Counted from the first letter of the stretch, positions 34,068 to 42,426 are shown. The stretch: 64,000 nt of DNA from Bacillota bacterium (GCA_021791495.1 JAJYWN010000081.1:1-64000), one strand, 5' to 3'. The notes: generated by a model from the letters alone, not told the origin. Translations and numbers: made by a program.

Positions 34068-34124
34068 GTTGCCGCCTCCGCGCTAGTTCGATTTCCACCC
34101 GCGTGCCTCGGTTTGTCCAGTTCA

Positions 34125-34130
34125 AGTATA
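34125..34130 (-). promoter_or_regulatory. -10 box candidate for the moxR operon
   Basis: On the minus strand the bases read TATACT, one mismatch from the consensus, 57 bases before the GTG of moxR. No good -35 hexamer sits 17 bases upstream, so an activator may be needed; the palindromes at 34161-34193 lie at about -45 to -75. Confidence 0.4.
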
Positions 34131-34160
34131 CTGCGCGCTCTCGGCGCCAAGGCCAGCCGA

Positions 34161-34193
34161 GTCTTGCCAAGACTGGTTGGTAAGCTCAGCTTA
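34161..34193. promoter_or_regulatory. Pair of 13-bp palindromes, 20 bp centre to centre
   Basis: GTCTTGCCAAGAC (34161-34173) and TAAGCTCAGCTTA (34181-34193) are each perfect palindromes around a single central base. Their centres lie 20 bp apart, close to two helical turns. They sit upstream of the likely moxR -10 box. The two sequences differ from each other, so they may bind different proteins or be hairpins in a read-through transcript. Confidence 0.35.
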
Positions 34194-34280
34194 GCGCGCG
34201 GCGCGGGGCGCACCTGACGTCTCATGCGCGCCCCATCGCCGTTCGCCTGCAGTCAACCATAGTTCACATTGCTTCGAGAT

Positions 34281-36920
34281 CTACCGAGCCGCTGCGGGAA
34301 CTACGGCCCACGTTTGCCCACCGTCCTGAGTCTCGAGCAGTTGTGACGTCTGGTTGGATAGCTGCAGCAGGATCCATCCCACCTTCGGTGTGACGAAAGT
34401 GGTGGACGCCAGCGAGAAGTTCCCGGCGGTCAGCTCCGCGAGCTTGGGCGAGTTCACCAGGTTCCAAGTGGCCCCACCGTCGCTCGTGGCGAACAACCCC
34501 TTCGAGGTGGCGGCAAAACCGTCGCGGGCGGTCAGGAAGGTGGGAACCACGAAGTCCGGAATCAACCCACCCGCAAAGCGCCAGGACGAACCCCCATCGT
34601 CGGACACGTAGGCGCCGCCGAAGATCACGCCCGCGTTGGGCTTACCGAAGTTGACCGGCAGGACTGTTTCCTTTCCGGTTCCGGCAGTCCCGAATACCTT
34701 TGGCAGCTCGATGCGGTTAACCCAGCCCCCTGGAATGGATGCCGGCACGGGCAGGTCCACCTTGTTCCAGGTCTTGCCTCCGTCCGTCGTCCGGTACAGG
34801 TAATCCTGGGTGGTGCTAGTTTGACTGCCCACCAACCAGCCGTCCGTCGTACTGGTGAAAAGGATACTGCCGCCGAAAGGCATGTCTCCCGGGTTCGGCC
34901 CGTCGTGGGTCACTTCGGTCCAGGTCTTCCCGCCGTCGTTGGTGGCCAGGAGTTCACCAGGTTCTGAGTTCATTCCGTGTTCGGGCGAGACCATCAGCCA
35001 GCCGTGAACTGCGTCGACGAAACTGACGGCACCTGGGTGGACAGGAATCCCGTTGGTGTATCCGGTCGCGACGGTGGTGGTTTGCCATGTCGCGCCGCCG
35101 TCCGTCGTATGGTAGAGGATGACATCGCTGGTGCCTTGCTTGCTCGTGCCGGCCCACAATTCATTGCCGGGCCCGGCAGGGCCCGCAACAGGATTGAAGC
35201 TGAATCCCCCAGCAGGCAGCTGGTCACCGCTGGGAAGCGAGACCTTGGTCCAGGTCCGGCCACCGTCAGCCGTCCGGTAAAGGTATCCGGCCGTCTGGGT
35301 CCACTGGATGCCCCAGCCGTCTGTCGGGTCCATCATCCGGATGACAGAGAGCGACAGTTGGGCCGTTGACGACGGGGACGTGGAGTCGGAAGGTCCGCTG
35401 ACCTGTGCGCCCAGGGGAACCCAGGTTGCGCCACCATCGGTGGATTTCACGAGTTCACGGGCGCTTGATAGTCCCAAACCCGTCGTGGCGGATCCGAACG
35501 AAACACCGGCCAGGTCTTGCCCGGCACTGGTCTTACTCCACGTCTTGCCGCCATCCTGAGTCCGGTAAAGCACGCCGCCATGAGCCACAATCCAAAGGTG
35601 CTGCGAATCCACCCCAAGGAGTCTGCCGTCCACCGCACTACCGGACGACAATTCGGGCGCTTCGACTGCCCCGCCGAAGGACCAGGTGCGCCCACCGTCC
35701 TTGGTTTGGAAAACCGCAACGCTGTATGAATCTCCAGAACGAAGGCCGACCGGCAACACTCCATCCAGACGCTTTGGGCCAAAGAAAATGGGGCTGATGC
35801 CGTTGCCGTGGGTGTTCGGCGTCTTCAAGTTCGCGGGGATGTCCAGGTTCTGGAGAGTCCACGACTTTCCGCCGTCATTCGTGCGGTAGACGGGAATCAG
35901 GTCGTTGCCATGATAGCTGCCCGTTACCCACCCGCTGACGTTGTTTTGGAAGGCCATTCCGGTAGTGTACATCCCGCCCGTCAGCCATGACCCGCCCCCA
36001 GCGGACAAGGCCGGGGGAGTGGTGCCGGACCCCGGGAAACCACTGGCCACCAGCACCCACGACTGGCCGCCATCTTCCGAATGGTAAATCGCCTTGCTCA
36101 TCTGACCTGCCGCCGCATCGCTGGATACCAGTAACCACCCATCGGTAGCCGACGTGAAGTCCAGATTGACCGTCGCCGCCCAATTGCTTCCCAGCACCAG
36201 GTTGGCGTGAGTCCAGGTACTGCCGCCATCCTTCGTGGACCAGATTGCCCCGGAGTTTCCCTGGGTATCTTCCTCCACCACCCACAAATGGTCACGATCC
36301 AGGGCGGTCGAGGCCATCCACCGGGCGTTCGCATCCGCGCTGTGGAACCGGAACTCCGTCCAGCTATTTCCCCCATCCACCGTGCGGTACGCCACTCCCG
36401 CTCCAGTGGCCCACGCTGTTTGCGCGTCGATCATCTGGATCGTTCGAACCACCCCGTCGAGCTTGGTGCCGCTCAGCGGGGTCGACCCGCCGTGGCTCGT
36501 CGGCGCGAAGGGGAGACCCGGCACCCTACCCAGCGCGCCAAGGATAATGAAGGCCAAAAGCCCGGCGGCGACGACCACCGTTCCCACCCACCAGATCCGG
36601 TTTCTGCGGTCGCCCCCGGCACCTCCACCGGCCCCGGCAACCCCTGCCTTGGCCCCGGCAGCCCTTGCCTTGACGCCGGCCACCTTCGCCGCGCGCTCGG
36701 CACGCACCATGCCCAGCGTCCTGGCCTTGATCCGGGCTGCCGCCTCCCGGTCGGGTCGCGGTCCGGCGACGAGCGCTACCTCGGGCAGGTCGTCGGACAG
36801 GCCCAAACCCTTTAGCGCCTGCTCCAAGTCGTGCGCCTCCTCCGCGCTCATTTCCTCCGCGCTCAGGTTATTTTCCGTCATTCCGGTGTCTTGGCCAACG
36901 TCCTTGCTCACGTCCTTCAT
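34281..36920 (-). CDS. Membrane-anchored tandem beta-propeller protein B, putative anti-sigma sensor
   Basis: The start is ATG 36920 in a TGATG junction with the sigma-factor stop, with GGGGAGGG upstream; a longer frame to 36983 lies inside the sigma gene. The 879-residue protein has a cytoplasmic N-terminal region (1-108, acidic then Ala/Gly/Lys-rich), one membrane helix (about 109-130) and an external part with 14 Asp-box motifs (such as TVDGGNSW, SEDGGQSW, TTDGGKTW), suiting two seven-bladed propellers. Coupling to an ECF sigma gene and single-pass topology fit an anti-sigma factor whose sensor is the propeller. The cytoplasmic part has no recognisable zinc anti-sigma motif, so this is inference. 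Confidence 0.82.
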   Translation of the reverse strand: MKDVSKDVGQDTGMTENNLSAEEMSAEEAHDLEQALKGLGLSDDLPEVALVAGPRPDREAAARIKARTLGMVRAERAAKVAGVKARAAGAKAGVAGAGGGAGGDRRNRIWWVGTVVVAAGLLAFIILGALGRVPGLPFAPTSHGGSTPLSGTKLDGVVRTIQMIDAQTAWATGAGVAYRTVDGGNSWTEFRFHSADANARWMASTALDRDHLWVVEEDTQGNSGAIWSTKDGGSTWTHANLVLGSNWAATVNLDFTSATDGWLLVSSDAAAGQMSKAIYHSEDGGQSWVLVASGFPGSGTTPPALSAGGGSWLTGGMYTTGMAFQNNVSGWVTGSYHGNDLIPVYRTNDGGKSWTLQNLDIPANLKTPNTHGNGISPIFFGPKRLDGVLPVGLRSGDSYSVAVFQTKDGGRTWSFGGAVEAPELSSGSAVDGRLLGVDSQHLWIVAHGGVLYRTQDGGKTWSKTSAGQDLAGVSFGSATTGLGLSSARELVKSTDGGATWVPLGAQVSGPSDSTSPSSTAQLSLSVIRMMDPTDGWGIQWTQTAGYLYRTADGGRTWTKVSLPSGDQLPAGGFSFNPVAGPAGPGNELWAGTSKQGTSDVILYHTTDGGATWQTTTVATGYTNGIPVHPGAVSFVDAVHGWLMVSPEHGMNSEPGELLATNDGGKTWTEVTHDGPNPGDMPFGGSILFTSTTDGWLVGSQTSTTQDYLYRTTDGGKTWNKVDLPVPASIPGGWVNRIELPKVFGTAGTGKETVLPVNFGKPNAGVIFGGAYVSDDGGSSWRFAGGLIPDFVVPTFLTARDGFAATSKGLFATSDGGATWNLVNSPKLAELTAGNFSLASTTFVTPKVGWILLQLSNQTSQLLETQDGGQTWAVVPAAAR

Positions 36921-37492
36921 CACAGCCGACCCTCCCCACTTCCGAATCCGAGCGCGGACCGCAATGCCTGCCGTGCTCGCCACAGACGGTTGTCCGCCGC
37001 CTGCCTGGTCAAGCCGTAGAAGGCGGCCAGGTCGGCGACCTTCTCGTCCAGGAAGTACCGCCGGTAGACCAGTTCCCGCTCCAGGGGCGGCAGCTGGTCA
37101 AGGGCGGATTGGAGCCGCCGCCGTTCTTCGGCGCTGGCCAAGGCCTCGTCCGGCAGCCCGCTCTCATCCTCGTCGGGTTGCTCTTCGGCAGCTAGACCCG
37201 GGGATTCGTGACGATGGGCCAGTTCCCGCCGCCGACCCAGCGCCACATACTTGGCCTGCATTAGGAGCCAGGTGCGCAGGGGTGCCCGGTCCGGACGGTA
37301 ATCGGAGATGTTCTGCCAAGCGGCGTAGAACGCGTCACTGACGCATTCTTCGATGTCTTGGGTCGAGCCGATTCCGTGCAGGATCCGGGCGGACAGGGCG
37401 TAAACGGGGTCCATATACTTGTCCATCAGCGCCGATAGTGCGGCAGGGTTCCGGCGGAGCAGGCCGGCATGCAAGTCCTTGTCTTGCACCAC
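36920..37492 (-). CDS. ECF-type RNA polymerase sigma factor (190 aa)
   Basis: Region 2 is DPVYALSARILHGIGSTQDI followed by ECVSDAFYAAWQ, and region 4 is LPPLERELVYRRYFLDEKVA then LTRQAADNRLWRARQALRSA, giving the two-domain ECF layout. There is a hydrophilic linker of about 40 residues rich in Glu and Ser. The start is GTG 37492 (or the next codon, also GTG), with GAGGGAGAT upstream. The stop shares one base with the start of propeller protein B, so the two are coupled. An inverted repeat at 37567-37602 lies 75 bases upstream. Target promoters cannot be predicted from sequence. Confidence 0.9.
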   Translation of the reverse strand: MVQDKDLHAGLLRRNPAALSALMDKYMDPVYALSARILHGIGSTQDIEECVSDAFYAAWQNISDYRPDRAPLRTWLLMQAKYVALGRRRELAHRHESPGLAAEEQPDEDESGLPDEALASAEERRRLQSALDQLPPLERELVYRRYFLDEKVADLAAFYGLTRQAADNRLWRARQALRSALGFGSGEGRL

Positions 37493-37566
37493 ATGTCATC
37501 TCCCTCTTTCACCCCGTACTATGGCGCCGGAAGTGGGAATCTCCCAAGACGGTCGGTGCATCTCCG

Positions 37567-37602
37567 CAGCTACTTGCCGGCAGCGTTGCCGGCAAGTAGC
37601 TG
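37567..37602. repeat. Perfect 16-bp stem, 4-base loop, upstream of the sigma gene
   Basis: CAGCTACTTGCCGGCA at 37567-37582 and TGCCGGCAAGTAGCTG at 37587-37602 are exact inverted repeats around GCGT. The stem lies between the end of propeller gene C (stop at 37754) and the sigma gene (start 37492), both minus strand. No T-run follows on either side. It may end transcription of the first operon with Rho, stabilise an RNA end, or be a binding site in the sigma gene promoter. The rest of the 261-bp gap shows no gene. Confidence 0.6.
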
Positions 37603-37753
37603 GCAGCGACGGCTTCCAGGTGGGCGTGACCGTCAACCAAATGAGTGCGGTCGTCACTGCCCCCGGGAAGCCGCCGGTGCTGTCGTCTTTCAGGCCAGGT
37701 CCAGCCTGCTTGCCCAATCCGTTACTTCACTGTCAGGGCCAACAGGTCTCTGT

Positions 37754-40348
37754 CTAGTTCGACCCGACGCTGCTCCACGTCTGACCGCCGTCGTCGGTGA
37801 CCAACAAGACGCTGCCGGCATTCCCGCTCTTGCTCCAACCGTTCAGGATCATCAGGCCGACTTGGCCGTCGGACGTGCTCCGGAAGTTGGGGAAAACCAG
37901 TCTCCAGATGGTCCGACCCGCCAGGACGTTCTGCAGCGAGGCGTCCGCGGGAACCTCCCGCCAGGTGCCGCCGCCGTCGGAGGTCCCGAAAAGCTTCTGG
38001 CCGTCGGTCTCCCAGCCAAGGTTCGGGTTAGCGAAGACCGGCCACCCTCCGATGTTCGAGGGGTTCCGCAGTGACCACGTCTGTCCCGAGTCAGTGGTAG
38101 CGTACAGCACACTGGCGGATGTGGTCTGGCCGACAAAGGTCACACTGACGAATCCGGATTTCCCGAAAAACGCCGGGTTGGAGACGTTCGTCGTGTCCTG
38201 TTCCCGGCCAGCCGGCTTGGGCAGACTCACCTGAGTCCAGGACTTGCCGCCGTCGGTGCTCTTGAACAGGTACAGGAAGCCGGAGCCGCCGCCGGTGGCC
38301 CGCTGGCTGCCGCTGAGCCAGAGGGTGCCGTCAGCCTGCGCCGTGATGTCGCCGCCGAAGGGCAGGTCGCCGGGTGCGCCAGTGGCGGAAGTGTTGACCG
38401 CGCCGGTCTCCGCCACCCGCGTCCAGGTCTGACCGCCATCCGTCGTGGCCAGCAGTTCCCCGGCGAGTTGACCCATGCCCGCCGTGCGGACCAGCATCCA
38501 GCCGTGCGCCGCATCGGAGAAGGTGACGAACATGTTGCCGTCACCGTACTTGACCGGCGGGGCCGCCAGTTTAGACCAGGACCTGCCGCCGTCTTTGGTG
38601 CCGTAGACCGTGACATCCTGGGCCGTGTGAAGGTTGAAGGCCCAACCGGTCTTGGCGTCGATGAAGTACCCCTTGACGATGTCGGTGTTGTTCCCAGCCA
38701 GGTTTCTCGGCGTGACGTCGGTCCAGGTGGCGCCGCCGTCGACCGTGGTCATGATGGGATGGCCGTCCACCGAACCGTACCCGTGGGACTGGTCGAACAT
38801 GACCAGGTCTTGCGGAACTTCTTTCACGGCGGTGCCCACGGAGAGGATGCCGCCAGGCTGCGGTCCCGGACCTCGGTTAGCCGCCTGTCCCAGCGCCGTC
38901 CAGGTCCGCCCTCCGTCCGCGGTACGGAAGAGCGCGCCGTTCACCGCGGCCCAGCCCTGGTCCCAGGAGACGAAGTTGATCCTTGTCATCAAGGGCGTGC
39001 CGTTCACCGGCTGGTAATCGTAGAGGCTCGGCTCCGGATGGCGCAGGGTCCAAGTCTTCGCGCCGTCCTGTGTGGCCCAAAGGGTGTTGCCGTCCGGCAC
39101 GTACGCGAAGAAGGTCAGAGAGTCCGAGATCGAAGTGATCAGCGCCGTGCTGGACCCGACGTTACTGAGCAATCCGCCCAGGTTCCAGGTGGTCCCACCG
39201 TCAGTCGTGATGTAGAGCAGGCCCATGTTCGACCTACCGTTCATGAGCGTCACCGGGATCATGCCTTCCAGGCCGTCTTGCGCGGGGCCGTGCTTGGCGG
39301 TGTTGCGGGACGCGAATTGCGGCAGCTGGACGTAGACCTGGTTGGAAGTGTACCCCGTAGAGGGGTCAGGAAGTGTCAACTGCAGGGGCGCCCATGTCTT
39401 GCCGCCATCGCGCGTCTCGTAGAGGGGCGGCATACCGTTCGAATTGGCCTGGAAGTCGGGACGCAGCCACCCAAGGCCGCTGACCACACGACTGAAGGTG
39501 ATGTGGCCACCATAGGGCAGCCCGTTACCGTTGGCGCCGGTACCATTTCCGCCGGCGCTGGCGGCACCGCCGGTACTTCCGCTGTTGCCGCCGACCGTCT
39601 GAGACACCGGCTGCCAGGTCAGACCACCGTTGGCTGTCTTGAATAGCTGCCCGATCTGGCTATGCGTCCCACCGGACACCATGAGCCACCCCTGGTTCTG
39701 AGAGGCGAAGGACATAGACACTCCGCCATCGTTGGCGATGTCCAGCTTCGGCGGCGTGCCCTTTTGCCAATGCTTACCTCCATCCACCGTGCGGTACACG
39801 GTATCGGTCCTCATATCTAACAGCCACGCCGCCTGCGAATCATCCGGAAGGAAGACGGGCACGGTCGGGGTGGTGCCGGCGGCGGCCTTGGGCAGGTCGA
39901 CCGGGCTCACGTCGCGCCAGGTCGCCCCGCCGTCCTGGGTGCGCAGGACGTTGCCGTTCAGACTGGCGGCCCAGCCCACCTGGGCGTTAACCATCTGGAT
40001 GTTGACGATGGGTTCGGAGGAGGCGACGTACCGTCCGGCGCCCTGGGAAGTCGGTTGGATGGGGGGAATCGGACCGATTCCCTTTCCAAGGGCGCCGATG
40101 ACGACGAAAGCGATAAGCGCGGCGGCAACCACGCCGGTCCCCGCCCACCACAGCAGATTTGGCGACCGCGGGGACGCTGGGATCCGGTTTACCGGGCGCC
40201 GCCGCGTCACGGATTCTCGCAGCTCCGCGTGTTCCTCCATTTCCGCCGCCGCCTGGTCCAGCGCCTGACGCACCCGCGCCTTGACCCTGGCGGGCATCCT
40301 TACCTCCGACAATGGTGCGTAGGTTTCTTTCCAATCCTTAACGCCCAT
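37754..40348 (-). CDS. Membrane-anchored tandem beta-propeller protein C, putative anti-sigma sensor
   Basis: The start is ATG 40348 with GGAGAAGG upstream, overlapping the sigma gene by 11 bases. The 864-residue protein has a cytoplasmic N-terminus (1-64, with WKETYAPLSEVRMPARVKAR and a predicted helix rich in Ala/Glu), one membrane helix (about 65-87) and an external region with 14 Asp-box motifs (TQDGGATW, TTDGGTTW, TKDGGRSW, TTDSGQTW and others), suiting two seven-bladed propellers. It is a close paralogue of protein A (802 residues), which lacks the cytoplasmic part. A Gly/Asn/Ser-rich insertion (GGNSGSTGGAASAGG) lies in an early blade. An anti-sigma role is inferred from gene order and topology. 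Confidence 0.83.
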   Translation of the reverse strand: MGVKDWKETYAPLSEVRMPARVKARVRQALDQAAAEMEEHAELRESVTRRRPVNRIPASPRSPNLLWWAGTGVVAAALIAFVVIGALGKGIGPIPPIQPTSQGAGRYVASSEPIVNIQMVNAQVGWAASLNGNVLRTQDGGATWRDVSPVDLPKAAAGTTPTVPVFLPDDSQAAWLLDMRTDTVYRTVDGGKHWQKGTPPKLDIANDGGVSMSFASQNQGWLMVSGGTHSQIGQLFKTANGGLTWQPVSQTVGGNSGSTGGAASAGGNGTGANGNGLPYGGHITFSRVVSGLGWLRPDFQANSNGMPPLYETRDGGKTWAPLQLTLPDPSTGYTSNQVYVQLPQFASRNTAKHGPAQDGLEGMIPVTLMNGRSNMGLLYITTDGGTTWNLGGLLSNVGSSTALITSISDSLTFFAYVPDGNTLWATQDGAKTWTLRHPEPSLYDYQPVNGTPLMTRINFVSWDQGWAAVNGALFRTADGGRTWTALGQAANRGPGPQPGGILSVGTAVKEVPQDLVMFDQSHGYGSVDGHPIMTTVDGGATWTDVTPRNLAGNNTDIVKGYFIDAKTGWAFNLHTAQDVTVYGTKDGGRSWSKLAAPPVKYGDGNMFVTFSDAAHGWMLVRTAGMGQLAGELLATTDGGQTWTRVAETGAVNTSATGAPGDLPFGGDITAQADGTLWLSGSQRATGGGSGFLYLFKSTDGGKSWTQVSLPKPAGREQDTTNVSNPAFFGKSGFVSVTFVGQTTSASVLYATTDSGQTWSLRNPSNIGGWPVFANPNLGWETDGQKLFGTSDGGGTWREVPADASLQNVLAGRTIWRLVFPNFRSTSDGQVGLMILNGWSKSGNAGSVLLVTDDGGQTWSSVGSN

Positions 40349-40877
40349 GATAGCTACCTTCTCCCTCCGGTAACGGTTCGACTGACACGAGTAGTCGTCC
40401 CAGCGCTTTCAAAGCCCGATGAAGTGTGACTCGCACCCGTATGTCTGACCAGCCAAGGACCCTGGCTGTCTCCGCTGTTGACTTGTCCTGGATCATTCTC
40501 AGAGTGAAGACCTGCCTCTGCTCGATGGATAAGTGCTGGAGGCTTCGTTCAAGATCGACGATGGCATCGGGGTCCGACGGAGCGGCGCCCGCAAGGCTAT
40601 CCATGTCGACCCCGCTTTCCTCATGGCCACCCCGCCGACCTTGGCGCCGGATCTGATCCTGCAACCGGTGCCTGGCGATGGACCAGAGCCAGGTTCTCTC
40701 CGAAGAGTCCCCACGAAAGTCCTGCCAGGAACGGAGGGCCTGCAAGAAAACATCTTGCACCACGTCTTCGGCTTCGGCCAAGTCAGCCAGGCTGAAGCGC
40801 GCGAATTGGTAAACCTCATCTCCGTATCGCTCGAACAGCCGGTCGATGGCCTCTCGGGCGCTTTGACCGCTATTCAT
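40338..40877 (-). CDS. ECF-type RNA polymerase sigma factor (179 aa)
   Basis: Region 2 reads DEVYQFARFSLADLAEAEDV then VQDVFLQALRSWQDF, with RTWLWSIARHRLQDQIRR; region 4 reads LSIEQRQVFTLRMIQDKSTA and RVLGWSDIRVRVTLHRALKA. I choose ATG 40877, with GAGGTGA 7 bases upstream; a TTG one codon earlier is also possible. The 3' end overlaps the propeller gene C start by 11 bases. Only 40 bases separate the start from TTGAT at 40917, where the IS element begins, so the original promoter has been displaced or replaced. Confidence 0.9.
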   Translation of the reverse strand: MNSGQSAREAIDRLFERYGDEVYQFARFSLADLAEAEDVVQDVFLQALRSWQDFRGDSSERTWLWSIARHRLQDQIRRQGRRGGHEESGVDMDSLAGAAPSDPDAIVDLERSLQHLSIEQRQVFTLRMIQDKSTAETARVLGWSDIRVRVTLHRALKALGRLLVSVEPLPEGEGSYHGR

Positions 40878-41066
40878 CAACCTTCACCTCTAAGGTCAGT
40901 GTCGTATCTTGCTCGCTTGATTAGTCGTATGAAGTGCGTGTTTTGTTACCAGAAAATCGCCGTAAAGCCTCTGTCTCTTGGGCATGGGGATATAAGGCGT
41001 GTCCCGTCGTTTCCTTCCGAAAATCTCCAATGCAGAAGCGGCAATTAGACACAGCGTTGGTGTACA

Positions 41067-41216
41067 ATGGAAGGTGCTAGAGGCGTGGATGATCGGTTGA
41101 AGGAGGTGCTCCGAGAGGTAGCCGCCGAGACCAAATCCGAGATCATGGAAATGGAAATCATGTCTAGTCACGTACACCTGCTGGTCGAGGTTGACCCACA
41201 GTTCGGCATCCATTGA
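41067..41216 (+). pseudogene. tnpA: Remnant of IS200 TnpA (Y1 HUH transposase)
   Basis: A 49-codon frame reads DDRLKEVLREVAAETKSEIM and then SHVHLLVEVDPQ, the centre of IS200-like TnpA with its HUH-type metal motif HVH. The first beta strand and helix and the C-terminal part with the catalytic tyrosine (normally near residue 127 of about 140) are both missing. The protein cannot be active. Its stop lies 32 bases before the tnpB start. Confidence 0.85.
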
Positions 41217-41248
41217 ATCGCGGAAGCGCGGCGAAGGGATGTAGAGCG

Positions 41249-42313
41249 ATGCGCAAGACCTACAAGTTCCAGATCGACCCGACCCCACGACAAGCAAAGG
41301 TTTTGGACCGCTGGCTCTACCTTTGTCGCCGCCTCTATAACGCCATGCTTGAGCAACGCATCATCGCTTGGCGGCAGCACCGCAAACACATCAGCCAGTA
41401 TGACCAGATGCGGGAACTAAGCGAACTGAAGGCGGAGTTGCCAGAGTACATGGAGGTCGGGGCACAGGTACTCCAGGACGTGGCCAAGCGGCTGAATAGG
41501 AGCTTTCAGCGGTTCTTCAAGTTGGGCACGGGCTTTCCGAAGTTCCAGGGGCGCAACCGCTACGACTCTTTCACCTATACGCAGGCTGGCTGGAAATTCA
41601 AAGACGGTCGCCTCGCGCTGTCCAAGTGCGGGCCGATCAAGGTGCGCTGGAGCCGGGTAATTGAAGGGGACATCAAGACCGTCACGATCAAGCGTAGGGC
41701 GGGACATTGGTTCGTCTGCTTCTCATGTGACGACGTACCCACACCGGTCTATCCCGCGGCCGAAAGGAAGGTGGGCATCGACCTCGGCCTTGAAGCCCTG
41801 GCAACCACTAGCGACGGCGAACGACTGGAAAACGCCCAGTATCTCAAAGGTAAATTGAAGCGTCTGCGCCGCCTGCAGCGCCACCTCGCCCGTCAAAAGA
41901 AGGGTAGCAACCGCCGCATAAAGACGGTACACCAGCTTCAGCGGCTGCACGCCAAGATTGCCAACCAACGAGCGGATGCGCACCACAAGGCGAGCACCAA
42001 ATTGGTGCGGGAGTATGCGGAGATCCACATGGAGCGCATCGATCCACAGTTCATGCTCGCTAATCGCCGCACGGCAAGGGCGGCGGCTGATGTGGGCTGG
42101 AGCCAGTTCAAGACCTTCTTGCAGAGTAAAGCCGCGGCAGCGGGCAGGAAGATCGTCGAGAAGTCGGCTCGCGACACATCGCGGGAATGCAGCGGGTGTG
42201 GGCAGCTTGTGCCAAAAAAGCCGCGCGACCGCTGGCATACCTGTCCCCACTGCGGCACTAGCCTGCATCGGGACCACAACGCAGCCATCGTCATCCTAAA
42301 CCGTGCTTCCTAG
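41249..42313 (+). CDS. tnpB: TnpB RNA-guided nuclease of an IS605-type element
   Basis: The start is ATG 41249 (RKTYKFQIDPTPRQ), which opens like other TnpB proteins; the frame extends 12 codons upstream without a ribosome site. The 354-residue protein keeps the RuvC triad, with Asp178 (KVGIDLGLEAL), Glu262 (EIHMERID) and Asp342 (LHRDHNAA), and a four-Cys zinc ribbon (CSGCG, CPHCG). TnpB cuts DNA next to a TAM under guidance of an omega RNA made from the right end and helps retain the element. With tnpA broken, the element can move only if TnpA is supplied elsewhere, yet TnpB may still be active. Confidence 0.93.
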   Translation: MRKTYKFQIDPTPRQAKVLDRWLYLCRRLYNAMLEQRIIAWRQHRKHISQYDQMRELSELKAELPEYMEVGAQVLQDVAKRLNRSFQRFFKLGTGFPKFQGRNRYDSFTYTQAGWKFKDGRLALSKCGPIKVRWSRVIEGDIKTVTIKRRAGHWFVCFSCDDVPTPVYPAAERKVGIDLGLEALATTSDGERLENAQYLKGKLKRLRRLQRHLARQKKGSNRRIKTVHQLQRLHAKIANQRADAHHKASTKLVREYAEIHMERIDPQFMLANRRTARAAADVGWSQFKTFLQSKAAAAGRKIVEKSARDTSRECSGCGQLVPKKPRDRWHTCPHCGTSLHRDHNAAIVILNRAS

Positions 42314-42426
42314 CGAATCTTCTGGGGTCGGGCAGACCCTTCGGATGCTAAGCTGGCCGCTAGGCTGGTTTGTCCGAGAATCCCCCGCCCTTAGGCGTGG
42401 GGAGTGTCAAAAAGCCAATTCATGGG
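42230..42426 (+). ncRNA. Candidate omega RNA (reRNA) with guide
   Basis: In this family the guide RNA scaffold covers the 3' end of tnpB and the right end of the element, and the guide is the flanking DNA. Here the scaffold would end with the hairpin at 42382-42402 and TCAA at 42407-42410, and the guide would begin near 42411 (AAAGCCAATTCATGGG). The hairpin is seen; the transcript and its 5' end are inferred. Confidence 0.45.

Larger units (their letters stand above)
40917..42410 (+). mobile_element. IS200/IS605-family element with remnant tnpA and tnpB
   Basis: The element carries a shortened tnpA and a full tnpB in the same direction. The right end has the hairpin CCCC-x-GCC CTTA GGC-GTGGGG (42382-42402) followed by GTGTCAA, ending at about 42410. 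The left boundary is placed at TTGAT (40917-40921), which is the left target and TAM sequence of ISDra2-type members. No long inverted ends are present, as expected for this family. Bases 40922-41066 form the left end and hold no other gene; a weak stem with CCTCTG near 40967 may be its hairpin. The left boundary is tentative. Confidence 0.75.

Noticed and set aside
27426-40348. Reading the Ycf48-like proteins as photosystem assembly factors
   Set aside because: No photosynthesis gene is present, and the Asp-box repeat is shared by many secreted propellers; gene context points to sigma-factor signalling.
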